Shown here: piece after piece, positions 11,937-23,265 of the stretch
Numbering within the stretch: the stretch's first letter is position 1
Layout: every line of letters begins with the position of its first letter
Assembly (NCBI RefSeq): GCF_015832195.1
Contig: NC_052018.1
Location: 31,958,115-32,022,114, forward strand
DNA from: Motacilla alba alba
Lineage: Eukaryota > Chordata > Aves > Passeriformes > Motacillidae
Length of the DNA: 64,000 bases
Direction of reading: 5' to 3'
Translations under genes and position numbers: made by a program
Notes under the pieces: generated by a model
Databases searched by the model: none
Told to the model about the DNA's origin: nothing
The model's input: only the letters and a program-made list of their open reading frames with translations

Positions 11937-14900
11937 ACTCTCATAGTGAGCAGCACTTCAGATTACTGCAGGGGCTCTGTAAGACACATTCAGCTCCAAA
12001 TAGTATTTTCAAAGAGATTCTTTGATGTGGCAAATATATTCATACACAAATATAATACACACAGAGCAGGAAGAATTATTCTGTGTACAACTAGAAGTCT
12101 ATGAAGCTGAATTACACTTCAAAGAAGGAAAAATTTAGTCTGAATAGGAAGAAAAAATTTAGTCTGAATAGGAAGAAGGAAAAATTTAGTCTGAATAGGA
12201 AGAAAAAAATTATAGAAATTTTTCATTTCTGGAACAGAATTCTGTGATGAGGCAAAATTTTGTGTATGGTTAGAAATGGTGTTAATAACCTGTTTAGATT
12301 TTTATTATCATCATTCTTTCTGTGATTCTACAATAGGTTTAAAAATTTCAAAAAGCATTGTACAAACAAATTCTCAATTAAAGATGACCCTTTCCCAGGG
12401 ATGAATGCAAGGATTGATCAAAGTAATAGGATGGGAGTTCAAAAATATTTTTGCAGTATAGGATCAGTTGTGGTTAAGTTACTTCCAGTGTAAAACCTGC
12501 ATTCTGAGATGCACTAATGGGGCATATGGTAGACAGGAAGGGAGGAGCTGAGAAGAAAATCTTTTGTACACAAATCCCATTTTCTTTCTCTTCCAGTCCA
12601 GAATAAACCCTAAATTCTCAGTCTTTGATTGATATTTTGTATCAATTTTTAAAAATCACATTTCTGAGCCAATTATTTGTCCAAGTACCATTTTTTGATT
12701 CTTTCCCCTGGTCACCATCTGGCCTCTCGTGTGGTCTTTTTTCCCCATGTTGCCATCTGCTTTCTCTGCTTTCTGACCTTCCTATTTCATTCCATCTCCT
12801 AATTTCATTCTGTTTCTTGCTGCAGTTTTCTCATCTCCTCTGCGTCTCAGCCTGAAGTTGCTTTCCAGCCCACTGTGGTATATTATTTTGAAAACTAAGA
12901 GTGAAGTGAAAGATTGTTGTGTTTATTAGCTATCCCTGGTAGATAATGGCAAGGTAAGAAGTGAGAAGCTACTTTTTTTTATCTTATACAATACCACCAT
13001 CCACTGGCAGTTCCTCCATCTTTCCCTCTGCATGACGGCTACAGCAATATACAAGTACATCCTGTCTTCAAAATTTACCAGAGAATTACAATTTAGAAGG
13101 CCAAATAGCTTACCTTTTATTAGGAAAAATGAGCAACTGCCGTGTATCCTCTATTTCTACCTCCCAGCAGATTGTGTAAACATGAGGGTTTAGTTAGCTC
13201 CTTTTCAGACATCTTTTTAATTTCAATTTCTCATTCACCACTGCTACCTTCAGGTTTCCACAATGGCCCCAGCTTCTTCATGCCTCAATGCAATGAGGGC
13301 CATCCCTGGAGGATGCAGGCTTCAGAAACCAGGCTCTTTTGTCAGCCAAGCTTGATGCTCTGCTCAATGCTGATGGAAGAGGATGTGTTATGTGGGTTCC
13401 TCTCACCCTGCTCCTGAGATAACTGAGCAGTGAACTGGGATTCCTCATCATTCTAGTCTGAGACAGCAGAGAAGAGGCCTCCTCTGGGATCCATCAGCTT
13501 TTTGCATCACACTGATGATCAGCCAGAAAAATGGTTTTGGAGGAGCCAGTTCAAGGCTGATTCTGGCACAGAAGAAGTTAAAACCAGCAACTTTTCTGTA
13601 CAGCCTCATACCTATGTGAGACACTCTGGCTGGCTGTGTGTCCTTATTACCAATTCAGGGCTGCCTCTGAGCTATGCACTTGTTAGAGGCAAGACAGAGT
13701 AATGCCTCTGTCCCCATACAGTTCACACATAGACATCTGACTGCTTTTTACAGCTCCAGTTAGGAACAGTGCTGCCCTGTGCCATGCAGCCACCTTCTGC
13801 ACCCCTGAGCTTCATTTCTTACAGACTCTGAGCTCAGCCTCACTCCAGACTCTTTCTGTGCGCCTCTCCTTCCTCCCTCTGGCCATCTTTAATATATGTC
13901 CCCTGTCCTCTGTCTTTTTGTCAAGTAATCCCTTGCTAATTAAACTCTGCCCAAAGGACAAATATACAAAAGTGGGTGAGCTGATATGACATTTGCTAGC
14001 TCTTACTCCTCTTGCTCTTTTTGTGTTCTTAATCCTCTCTCTAGCTTTTATCTGCCTGTCTATTTAGATAAGAAGCTGTTATGGAATAGGGATGTTGTGT
14101 GTGTATCGTACAAGCCCCACTTTCATAAACACCCCAGTAACAAATAAATGCTACTATCACACTATATTTGAAGGTCATCGTGCCATGTCTCGAAGGTGTT
14201 GGTGGGAGCTGTTTTGCCGCTGTCTGTTTGAGATCTGTTTGGGATTCTGCTTCTGCAAAAAGGTATTTTTTGTGAAACTGCTCACATTCTCAACAGGCTG
14301 GAAGTTTTTTTGGGGCTCAGATGATTTCCTGGTTGCTAGATTCCATGGAGATGTTCCAGGAGAATTTTCTAGACCAGCACTTTAAAACAGTCTCTTTACC
14401 CTATCTTCACACGTGAGGACTCGGCGTTAGCTCCACCTTATCCGCTCAAACAGCTTGAATAACTTGGTATGAAAGAAAACGAATGGTGTCTTTGGAGAGA
14501 TGTCACTGTCCTGTGCTTCCTCCATTTACCACAGATGCCTCTGTTTTCAGTTTGAATGTGCATTTTTGAGAACTTCTGTGACTTGTGTAGCAGTTCCAAA
14601 AGTCCATCTGTGTTTATGTGCAGCTAATGTTGAAGCTGTAGCAGCACACACTCAGCATTGCTCAGAAAAGAGACAAGGAAAAAAAAATTAAGCAGCCAGG
14701 AACTCCAAAGCTCCATATTAACTTTTTAGCAGTGATTTAATTAACTAATTTAAAATATGCATGGTCATCCTTATTTAATGCACAGAATCCATGAAATCCC
14801 AGCTTAGCATCTCTCACAGGGAGCCCATGCAGGATTTTAGAAGCTGTCTTGTCTTGCCCTTGAGTGTGCACATGAGTAAGTGTGGTCATGACATGTGAAG

Positions 14901-16644
14901 AAGTTCCTGCTTTCCTGGGACCTGAGTTTTCTCTGAAAATTATTTGTAGGCTCTACATGAGGCCCATTTGCTCAAATACCTTTGAGGCATTCATCAGTCA
15001 AATGGTCTTGCTGTAGCAATTCTTTTGATAGGATGTTGGCTTTATCTTAAAAGAAAGTGATAAGCATATTACTGTCTAAACTTAAAAGAGCAATGATCAA
15101 TACTGAAAACAGTATTCTGTCCTACCTTGACTATCAAATTAGTTTTTGATAGTAATAATTAGTAATTAATTAGTAATGTTAGTTATCAAATTAATATTAC
15201 TCCTTTATTTATTTCCATATATTTTCCCCATTTTCTCCCTTTCATTCATGAAAAAATGTCTGTATATCTTAGTGCTGAAGTTGGTGCTCTGTTTTTGGCT
15301 GGAAGGTATTAACTATTTTGGGAAATCCAACACCTTAGGAACAATCCAAGAGAATACATCATTAAGCTAAAATTCCTGAACTGGTATAGTTGTGTCTTAG
15401 TAGTAACACAAGCTAGACAGCTGACTTTAAAACAGAACAGTACTTATGAAGCAACTTCTTTTGGTGTGCAGTAAGGGCTTTCAGGAATATGCTTGTGGGA
15501 TATCTCTGGATGATCCAAATTCCAGGTCAGAGTTTCAGGTCAGATATATAGGGCCAGGTGCAATACAAATTGTTGATATTTAGACTTTCTAACTGGCAAG
15601 AGGGGCAGTTTCCCATGCTGGTATTTCCAGGACTGTAGTTTCAGGATTTGTGCTGAATGTGGTACATTTTTTATGCCAGAGAAAGAATTTAAGGGTGAGA
15701 TGCTCACTTTCACAGAAAATCTGACACTGTTAGTATATGAAGGCATCAGTGCCCACTTTTGAGAAAAATGGCATATTTTTTTTAAACTCTGTGCTATAAA
15801 GTATAACTTATCTATTGATAAAATTTCCAAACAAATTTGGACTCATGAAGGTCAGAAAAGAGAAGTTAATTTACATAGATTAAAATAATGAGTTCCTGGA
15901 GTTATGGAAATGATTAGAAAAAAATCACACTTTGATCAGCAAAAATCCCTCATGATGACCAGGTCTTCATTCGGAAGCATAATATACAAACAAGTGTAGA
16001 AACCCCAACAAACCTACGAAGTAAAAAGAATTTGGAATGCAGATATTGTGATGAAATAAAAAGAATCATAAGAAGAAGCAGAGACAGAGAAGAAGTAGGA
16101 GATCCTGTAGTAGCAAACATTTAATAGCAACAATGAGAAAAACAGAAATGCTAGAAAGCAATGGAACATAATGTTATATATAATAACTCAGGAAACAGAC
16201 ATAATTTTTACCTAAAATATCCTAGAACTTTGCAAAACCAGGAAAAAGGAATGCAGAGATGGACTGAGTTCGATCTTACATAAACTTTACAAATCCATGA
16301 ATAGGACCACTGTCACTATTCCTGCGTCAGCTATGAAAGAGAGCTAGTGTACTCCATGTAATTACATAATGTAATTCTTTGAATTTAGAAACTGGCTTCT
16401 GTTCTGCTATAGTATGACAGTCTGATCAAATATTTATCATATATAATACCTTCTGATCAGTATTCAATTTTCTAATGCAGTAACAAAGTCTTATCACATA
16501 TGTGACAACATTCCTGATAATGAAGGTAGGATAGCTTAAGTACCATGTTAAAAAATTTCAAATGCATTAGAATTCTGCCAGCAAGACTTTTAACACTGGT
16601 TTCCTGATGTACCCTGGAAACAGTGCTTACCCAGCAAATTTCAC
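11937..16644. other. non-coding stretch with a minisatellite and pyrimidine-rich tracts
   Basis: It contains the three-copy minisatellite at 12128-12205 and two C/T-rich zones (about 12690-12850 and 13790-13925). The segment at 13200-13700 is less AT-rich than average, with short + strand open frames of no recognisable family. Nothing in it supports a gene. Confidence 0.55.
12128..12205. repeat. three-copy minisatellite, 24-27 bp unit
   Basis: The core TTTAGTCTGAATAGGAAGAA appears three times, with copies starting at 12134, 12158 and 12185. The spacing is 24 then 27 bp. Copies differ only in the length of the A-run and an extra AAGG. The near identity suggests recent tandem duplication; copy number is a good candidate for polymorphism. 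Confidence 0.92.
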
Positions 16645-17012
16645 AGCAAAACAAATAAATAGGGAAAATTGGTGAATAAAGACATTTCACTACTGGATTT
16701 GTGGAAGCTGTGTTGGAGCCATGTGTACTGCATACCTCATGGGAGCAGACTGGATAAAAATGGAATTCACTGTGAGGAAGAATGCTGATTGCATACACCT
16801 AGACCTAAGTATAAGTGATATACCGGGCAGAAATAATACTTTTATGTAAGACAAAGTACTGGCTATCACCACGAGGATGATTGAGAAGCAAAAAGCAAAG
16901 ATACAGAGCTCCATATTCAATATCATAGAGCCTAAAAAAAGTACAGGAATGTTTCTGTAATGCATCATCATTACTTCAAAATTGGGTCTTTATTCACAAT
17001 GGAGGAGAAATG
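16645..17012 (-). pseudogene. degraded olfactory-receptor-like fragment (second extracellular loop to TM7)
   Basis: Olfactory receptors are seven-helix G-protein-coupled receptors of the plasma membrane. Read on the - strand, the fragment shows their 3'-half landmarks in order and at about the usual spacing. There is a loop-like PNFEVMMMHYRNIPVLF where the family has CGPN...HFFCDIPPLL. A helix-5 segment follows, with MELCIF, then IILVV, then LSYIKV, the gap between EL and SY being 18 residues against about 19 in the family. Next is SRCMQSAF...LTV where the family has GR.KAFSTC..HLTVV. After a shift of frame comes VVKCLYSPIFPI, which resembles the helix-7 VVSVFYTVV.PMLNP block. An in-frame stop (near 16998), a frameshift and missing residues between AF and LTV make it non-functional. 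Helices 1-4, including the MAYDRYVAIC signature, are not seen upstream. The match is by eye and diverged, so the call is moderate. Confidence 0.45.
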
Positions 17013-18856
17013 TTTTCAAATTATATTTTGCTTTTCTCCAGGAAAGCAGTTAATGGCACATAAATTTAAATTGCTGTGAATTATGTTACATGCTTAATTT
17101 TATTGCATTCATTAAATTATATTACATTCCACAAAGAACAGTGTGCTGTAGAATAACTGTCAGTTTAAGTGTTTTGTAAAACTAACTGAAAAGTCCCACA
17201 TGGGACTTAATAATTTTCTTCTATAGAGCTCAGATATGAGTGCAGACAGTTCTTCTGAAAACTTGCAGAGGCTGAAGACAGAGCTTCTGCTGGAAGGGAA
17301 GAAAGCTTCTCCTTCCAGAAAATTGCACAGATCCAGCAAGAGCAGATAAGGATCTTATATTTGCATTACTGAGTCTTCTTGTAACCGTCTTAGTAGACTG
17401 GATTTGTGCTTTTTTAGTGAAAGTGCATTGCCTTTCAGCTCCTAAATTAGCTTTATTCTAATTCCCATTAACACACAACAGATGGAGAGCTGTAATCTGA
17501 AGGGTCCTGTAACTAAGTCTGCCAAGTGTACTTGTGTGCAAAGGACTTGATTCCATCATGTTTTTGGCTTGATTTCTACCAAATCATTGACTTAAAGTAA
17601 AATGATCAGTTTCATAAAATCTACACAATCAACTTTTGAGCAGAGTGTAGCTTTACATGCATGTGTTTGTCTGACTGAAGCCCTGGGTACATTCCTTTCT
17701 TATGTTTATAGTTTTCCACTTCAACATAATACATGTATTCGATTTTTTTAGATTGTCAGCTATGATTTACAGAGGTAGAAATCTTAGAATGATAAATAAG
17801 TGGCCAAGACATAGTATAAATAGGATGCTAAGACAAACTAGCAATTTGTTTGGGATTCACAATTTTTATTTGTTCTGGATCGTGACTAGATTGTAAAAGT
17901 AGGTTGTAATTTCAGAGACGCCTTAAAATTTTTTGCACAAGAATCAAAATGCATCTGACCTTTACAAATGGTGGTGCAAATTTAGAATGAGAATGTATCA
18001 TGACACTTACTCTCTCAGAACCTCTTTTATAATATATACTTATGTCATATTATACAGAATATAAAAATAGTGAAAAAACCAGCAAAAGGTTCACTAAAAA
18101 TCTTTTTACTGAGGTGCTTGTTGAGGGTGAGGAAACCAACAGAGTCCTTCCTACATGTTCACAATACATAAAACAGTACAAGTGAAAAATAAGAATGCAC
18201 ATATTTGTTAAATTGTAGAAATTAACTTCCCATCAAAGTGCCATAATTTCTTTCAGTGCTATAGGAAAGCAATTAGAAAAGTTTCTACAGTTGTTGCTTT
18301 TGTTAAATTTACAGAGAAAAAATGTTTAAAATCAGGGAGTTCTGATGCTTCTGAGTATATTTCCACTTCATAATATGAAAGGACTTCATGAAATTAAATG
18401 ACAGCTACTGAAGCACTAGGGAGTACTACAATATTGTTCAGCACTCATTCATTTTGCCACCTGATAGAGAAGAAAAGCACCTTTTCACCTCTGTTTTTGT
18501 GAGACTTATTTCACATCCACAAATACAGAATGGATACTTAAATACTGATGATCAATTCTGAAAATTCCTGTTGAGTGCATGACAAAAATGCATTCCTTCT
18601 GTTGCTAGAACAGATAATATCAGTTCTTTTGATGTAATGCAAACGGGACTGTTCTGCTTTAACCGTGCAGCAGGCGCTCCTGTTGAAGTTATTTACAGTC
18701 TCAAGGGAATCAGGGTGTAGTTTTTTATGCCTGAGTTTGTATTTTAAGGTTTATTGCTTATTTTTTTAAGGCTTAACTAATTTGCAGTTAAATTTGAGAG
18801 GGGATTGGTTATAAAATTGCTGAGTCCAGAAATCCCATCTAATGAGAAACCACAGC

Positions 18857-18938
18857 TTATGAGAAAATCAACAGGCTTCCATCCCCAAAGAATCTACTTA
18901 TGAGAAAACCAAAAGGTTTTCTTCCCCACAGAAATTAC
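18857..18938. repeat. two-copy imperfect tandem duplication, 41-bp unit
   Basis: A unit beginning TTATGAGAAAA and ending near GAATCTACT at 18897 is followed directly by a second unit with the same order of words (TTATGAGAAAA, then AAGG, then CTTCCCCA, then GAAATTACT). By eye the two agree at about three quarters of positions, so the duplication is not recent. Confidence 0.7.
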
Positions 18939-20216
18939 TTAATTATTCTGGAGACTGCATATTGCATAAGGAAGATGAGTAGAGAGCAAATGCCAGAGCT
19001 GTACGAAGGCACAGACTCAAATGAGAGGGATAGGGAAAGTACAAATATGGCACATGAACCAGCCAACTGGGCCTTTAATTTTCATTGGTAAAGCTATTAG
19101 TCTAAACTGGACAAACTGCAAGAGCTAACTTAAAGGACAATCAACAGCATCTTGTCCTACTGAATGGAAGGAACAATGCTGTTTAACTGGGATTAGCTAG
19201 TTGATATTTCTGGAAATGTCAACAGCTGGATTACATCTTCAAAATGGTAAAGAACAGGCCTTCTTAAAGAGGAGACCTGTTAACAGGATAGTATCAAGCA
19301 TAAATACAGCAAGCAGACTTCCCAGAACTGACCTAGTTCAGCTTTGTGTTGTTTACCAGGGACTGCACCTCATGCACAATCCTACCAAGCACGCAGGGAC
19401 ATCTAATGACCGAATCAGAGACTGCAACTCAGCACACTTGGCCACCTGAGCACACAAGAAATAAGAGGTGTACACAGCAGAGGCTGGGGTGGGTGCAGGC
19501 AATGCAGGTGTTCAAAAAATTGCCTCACATGCATGCAAATATCGCCTTATGAAACACAAAGAAAATTGTCATCTGAATAGGAATGCTGAGTGAGGTTTTA
19601 ATTGAAATAATCTGGACCAATGCAACAACAAAGCTAATTGAAACAAGCTAAAACCAACCAGCTCCCATCCCCTGTAATTTTGCAACTGGAAAAACTGATG
19701 TGTAGTTTTAAAGTGACAGGATCTATCTATATGTAAGAAGTCAGAGTACTGCTTATACAGGAAAATCATCTCAGCAATCTATTTAAGGCATAAGGATTGT
19801 GAGAAGTGTAGGATTTGGAGAAGTGTAATTAGACCAGTGTTCTGGGAATTTAGAAAGCTGGATTGAATTCTGTGTTCATCTACAGACAACTGAACGACCT
19901 TCAGCAGAGTCCTTGGGTCAGATCGCCAAGGCTGCAGTGAGGGGGAGTTAGAGACTTTAAAGCCTTTGATGATCTGGAGTTTGTTGATCAGTCTAGCTCA
20001 TTTCCATAAAACTTTCCTCTCTCAAGACAGTACTGGGAGGATGAATGTGTAAAAACTGTGCTTTTATGGTAGTGGGAGAAGGACCACAAACAGGTCAAAA
20101 CTGGAAGGCTGTTCTTGCGCACAGCTGCTGATCACACCTCTGCCTTCAAAATGGTATAGATTTTCTTTCTTGCAAGGGAGAAGTACTTTTCTTGTGTTTT
20201 GTATTTTGGCGGTGGG

Positions 20217-20258
20217 TTTTTTTTTTTGGTGGTGTGATTTTTTTGGTTTTTTTTTTTT
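20217..20258. repeat. T-rich simple sequence
   Basis: Runs of 11, 7 and 12 T are separated by G-containing spacers (GGTGGTG, GG). It reads as low-complexity sequence. Confidence 0.85.
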
Positions 20259-20929
20259 CCCCTCTAGGTATCAGACAAGACAACTTCAAGTCTTGGTTAA
20301 CAATCTGAATAAAAACACCAGCAAAGGAACTTTTAGCTGGTTAGTTCTGTTTTCATCATGAGATGATTCTACACTTTATGTGAATTACTATAAAAAATTT
20401 CATGGTACTCTGATGTTATGATTGCCTGCTAAACTTAAATATTTTTCTAGTATTTAAAAATCTCCTACTTTCAACAAAAATAATAACAAAATAAAGGAAT
20501 CAATGACAGATTTCCTTTTTCTGTGTTGGAAATGTGTCCCCCCAGTGGGCTCTGGGGACATCCTCTCTTACTGTGTAGGCCTCCCTGCTGCTTTTTAGTC
20601 ATTGATGTTTCTCCATGCAATCTTTCTTCTCTTAATAAAATTCATATGAAAGTTTCCCTCCTAAGGAACGAAAGCAAATTTCTACCTTTGAAGAGTCTCT
20701 CTGTATCCTTCTCTCATAAAGTGGATTATCAGGAATCATCTTTTCAGCAGTTCCTGAAGCATGAGTGATAACTTATTTGTAGAAAAGATAAGCACTGTTT
20801 TAATTTTGTTTACATAAGACTAGAATAAGAATCTTACTTTTGGATTAAGAGAGATCAAATTATTTAACTGGGATTAATTGTCCACAGGATTTTCTGAACC
20901 TCCTAAATTATGTTTATGGGCCTCCACTT

Positions 20930-20975
20930 TAAAAAAACCGAACCAACAAAAAAACCCCAAAAAACCAAAACCCAA
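20930..20975. repeat. C/A-rich simple sequence
   Basis: Runs of A are interrupted by short C groups (AAAAAAACC, ACCCCAAAAAACC, AAAACCC). This composition is a frequent low-complexity type in bird genomes; no further structure is seen. Confidence 0.8.
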
Positions 20976-23084
20976 TAGCTAAGGCTTCTTTCACAGTTAA
21001 GCAAAGGATTCACAGTGTCACAGTGCCTCTGCTAGACCTGTGAGCTCCTGAATCACTAAGTGGAGGCCAGACAGATAATTCTAGGTCATTTCACACCTGA
21101 GACCTCAACCATGGTGTGGCAGAAGCATTCTGGAAACTGTGTGACGCTTTGCTGAAGTAAAATACATTCAGTAGACTTCATGGATGTTGTTATTGCTACT
21201 TTAAAATGACTGTCCTTGAGTCTGATTGCCCTGGCGAACTTCAAGGTCTTAGGCAAGGCCTGGCTTACTGCTCTTCCTTAAGGGAGCACCAACAGTGCCA
21301 TCTCCCTTCCACTGTTATCTTGTAGGTTGGTTTGTGGGCCAATTACCTCTCTTGAAACTGTCTGGGAAGTAAATGCCTCAGTTCCATCTGTTTTTCTGGG
21401 GATTTGCGTTGATTTAATTAAATTTGTTTGCATTTCTAGCATTTCACAGGCCACATCCAGAGAGGAATTAAGACTTTGCTGCACTCTGGTTTCACTTGAG
21501 TTTCTCACAGAGATGTAACACTCTGGAACTACATTTCATCTGAATCATGTCTATGCCTATAACAACTTCCCAGTTTTACTGTAGCAGGGGAGTAGCTCTA
21601 GAAGCACTAAGGCTTTGAAGAAGTGCTTAGACACTGGTCCAAGTGGGTTGCTTTGTTCCTGTTGAAGAAGGATTTAGTCTGAAATATTGGAATGTTTAAG
21701 AATAATATGACTTGGAAGTAATTTATCTGAGTGTGTTATGGGAAATCTCTCATCTGTTAGATTTATAAAAAGTCTGCATATTTTTCTTGTAATCAGAGAC
21801 TCTCAATAACATATACACGGGTTATATAAATACACTAGCTACTATTTTCATGCCACTGAAGAAAAATTCATTAGGCAAATATTTCTATTCTAGCATGAGT
21901 AGATATGATTTCAACAATCTTTGAGATTGTTTCAAGCCCTTGAAAAATTTTTGGCTTCAGGCTGTTTATTTTTTTGCATTATACATTTCTTAGACATTCA
22001 AGGTAAGTGGAAGCATTTGCACATTCTGGAAAAACTGAGAGTTGGGTGAAGTACTTATCCACATTTTGTGGCTTGAGAACTGCATTTAAAATAATCCATT
22101 TGATAATTTTACAGCGAAGGTTCTATGAGTAAAATTCCTTTATGCAGTTGTATATGGAAAGTGTTGTTTTTGTTGATGTAATTGCCGTGTTTAACCAAGA
22201 AAGTAAATTCTAACTCACTCTGATAAATACAAGAAACACAATTGGAATTTAATTTGAAAGACAACATTATGTTGTGGGCTGCATGCAAAATCTCTATGTT
22301 GTGGAAGAAGAAATTTGTCAACTCTAGTTCATGTTTGTCTTATTTCTTTCTTATTTTCTTTTCAGAGCCAACACTTCAAAATCCTCAGATATGTAATTGA
22401 GCACTGAAATAGCACTGTCTAGCATTTCTTATGTTCGAGTGTTGTGAAAGACCAAGGTGATGAGGCATTTATCTATGTTGTAGCAAGGACTACTTCTATG
22501 AGATTCTAGATTGGTTGAAGTGATCATTTGGAAATTATTGTCTTTTTTCTGAACTTAAGTTTGTGAAATAAATGGAAGGGACGTAGAGACTGTGATGCAT
22601 AAATGTGATAAAATTGTAGCAGTATGCAATTGCCTCAGAAAAAGAAATCATTTAACCCAATGCCTACTTATTTTGTGCCACATTTGAAGTTGATTGCAGG
22701 TTTGCCGTTTTGGATGGCAAAAAAATTATCTTTAAACACACAGAGACACACCTTAGCACTTAATACATAAACTGGGAAAATGAATGTTAGGCTGTAGAAC
22801 TAAAATCTACCGTCCAATGTTTTTTCAGACATATGAGGTGTGTTTCTGAATGCTGACTCACACCTCTTAAAATTTACTTTAAATAACTAGCTTTTGTAGA
22901 CCTGTCAGCTGGCATTTTAAAGTGATGTCATTCATAGCACAAAGTCAATTAAAGTTTTTCTTATGAAAGAAGGAAAATTTAGATATTTTATAAAAAGATT
23001 CCTTTGACTGATATTGGAAAGCCTTTATAATGCAGATCATATATAGGGCCAGCATTGAAAAACTTCCTCTGTGCCTTCTTTTCC

Positions 23085-23265
23085 TAGGGCTGTACAAGTC
23101 AATTTCTCTCAGTCATTTTTCATTGCCTCTTGTGCTTTGGCCCTTGACCACCCTGGTGGCTCTCACTGAACTTGCTGCAGTGTGTTAATGTTTTCCCTGT
23201 GCCCTGGGAGCCCATGAGAGGACACAGGGTGCTGCATGTGGTCACACAAGCCCTGCACATGAACA
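23085..23265 (-). mobile_element. CR1 LINE fragment, antisense
   Basis: Read on + it follows the reverse complement of the CR1 reverse-transcriptase 3' region. The blocks in order are TCTCTCAGTC, then GGCCCTTGACCACCCTGGTGG, then TCACTGAACTTGCTGCAGTG, then TTAATGTTTTCCCTGTGCCCTGGGAGCCCA, and finally a degenerate ACACAGGGTGCTGCATGTGGTC corresponding to the ACAGTACTCCAGGTGTGGTC block. Both ends fade into unrelated sequence, so it is truncated on both sides. It is strongly diverged and non-coding. Confidence 0.8.

Larger units (their letters stand above)
17013..23084. other. non-coding stretch with simple repeats, no gene recognised
   Basis: Short structures are listed separately: a palindromic stem at 17191-17208, a tandem duplication at 18857-18938, T-rich sequence at 20217-20258 and C/A simple sequence at 20930-20975. 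The part from about 18840 to 19800 is purine-rich and may be an old, unclassified interspersed repeat, but no family is recognised. The T-rich block ends in CCCCTCTAG, which resembles a splice acceptor, but no exon can be defined after it. Confidence 0.5.

Noticed and set aside
17191..17208. Palindromic word AAGTCCCA/TGGGACTT
   Set aside because: Eight-bp arms are expected by chance in 64 kb; no partner features.
20247..20270. Strong-looking splice acceptor (T run, CCCCTCTAG)
   Set aside because: The T run is low-complexity sequence and no open exon with a donor follows.
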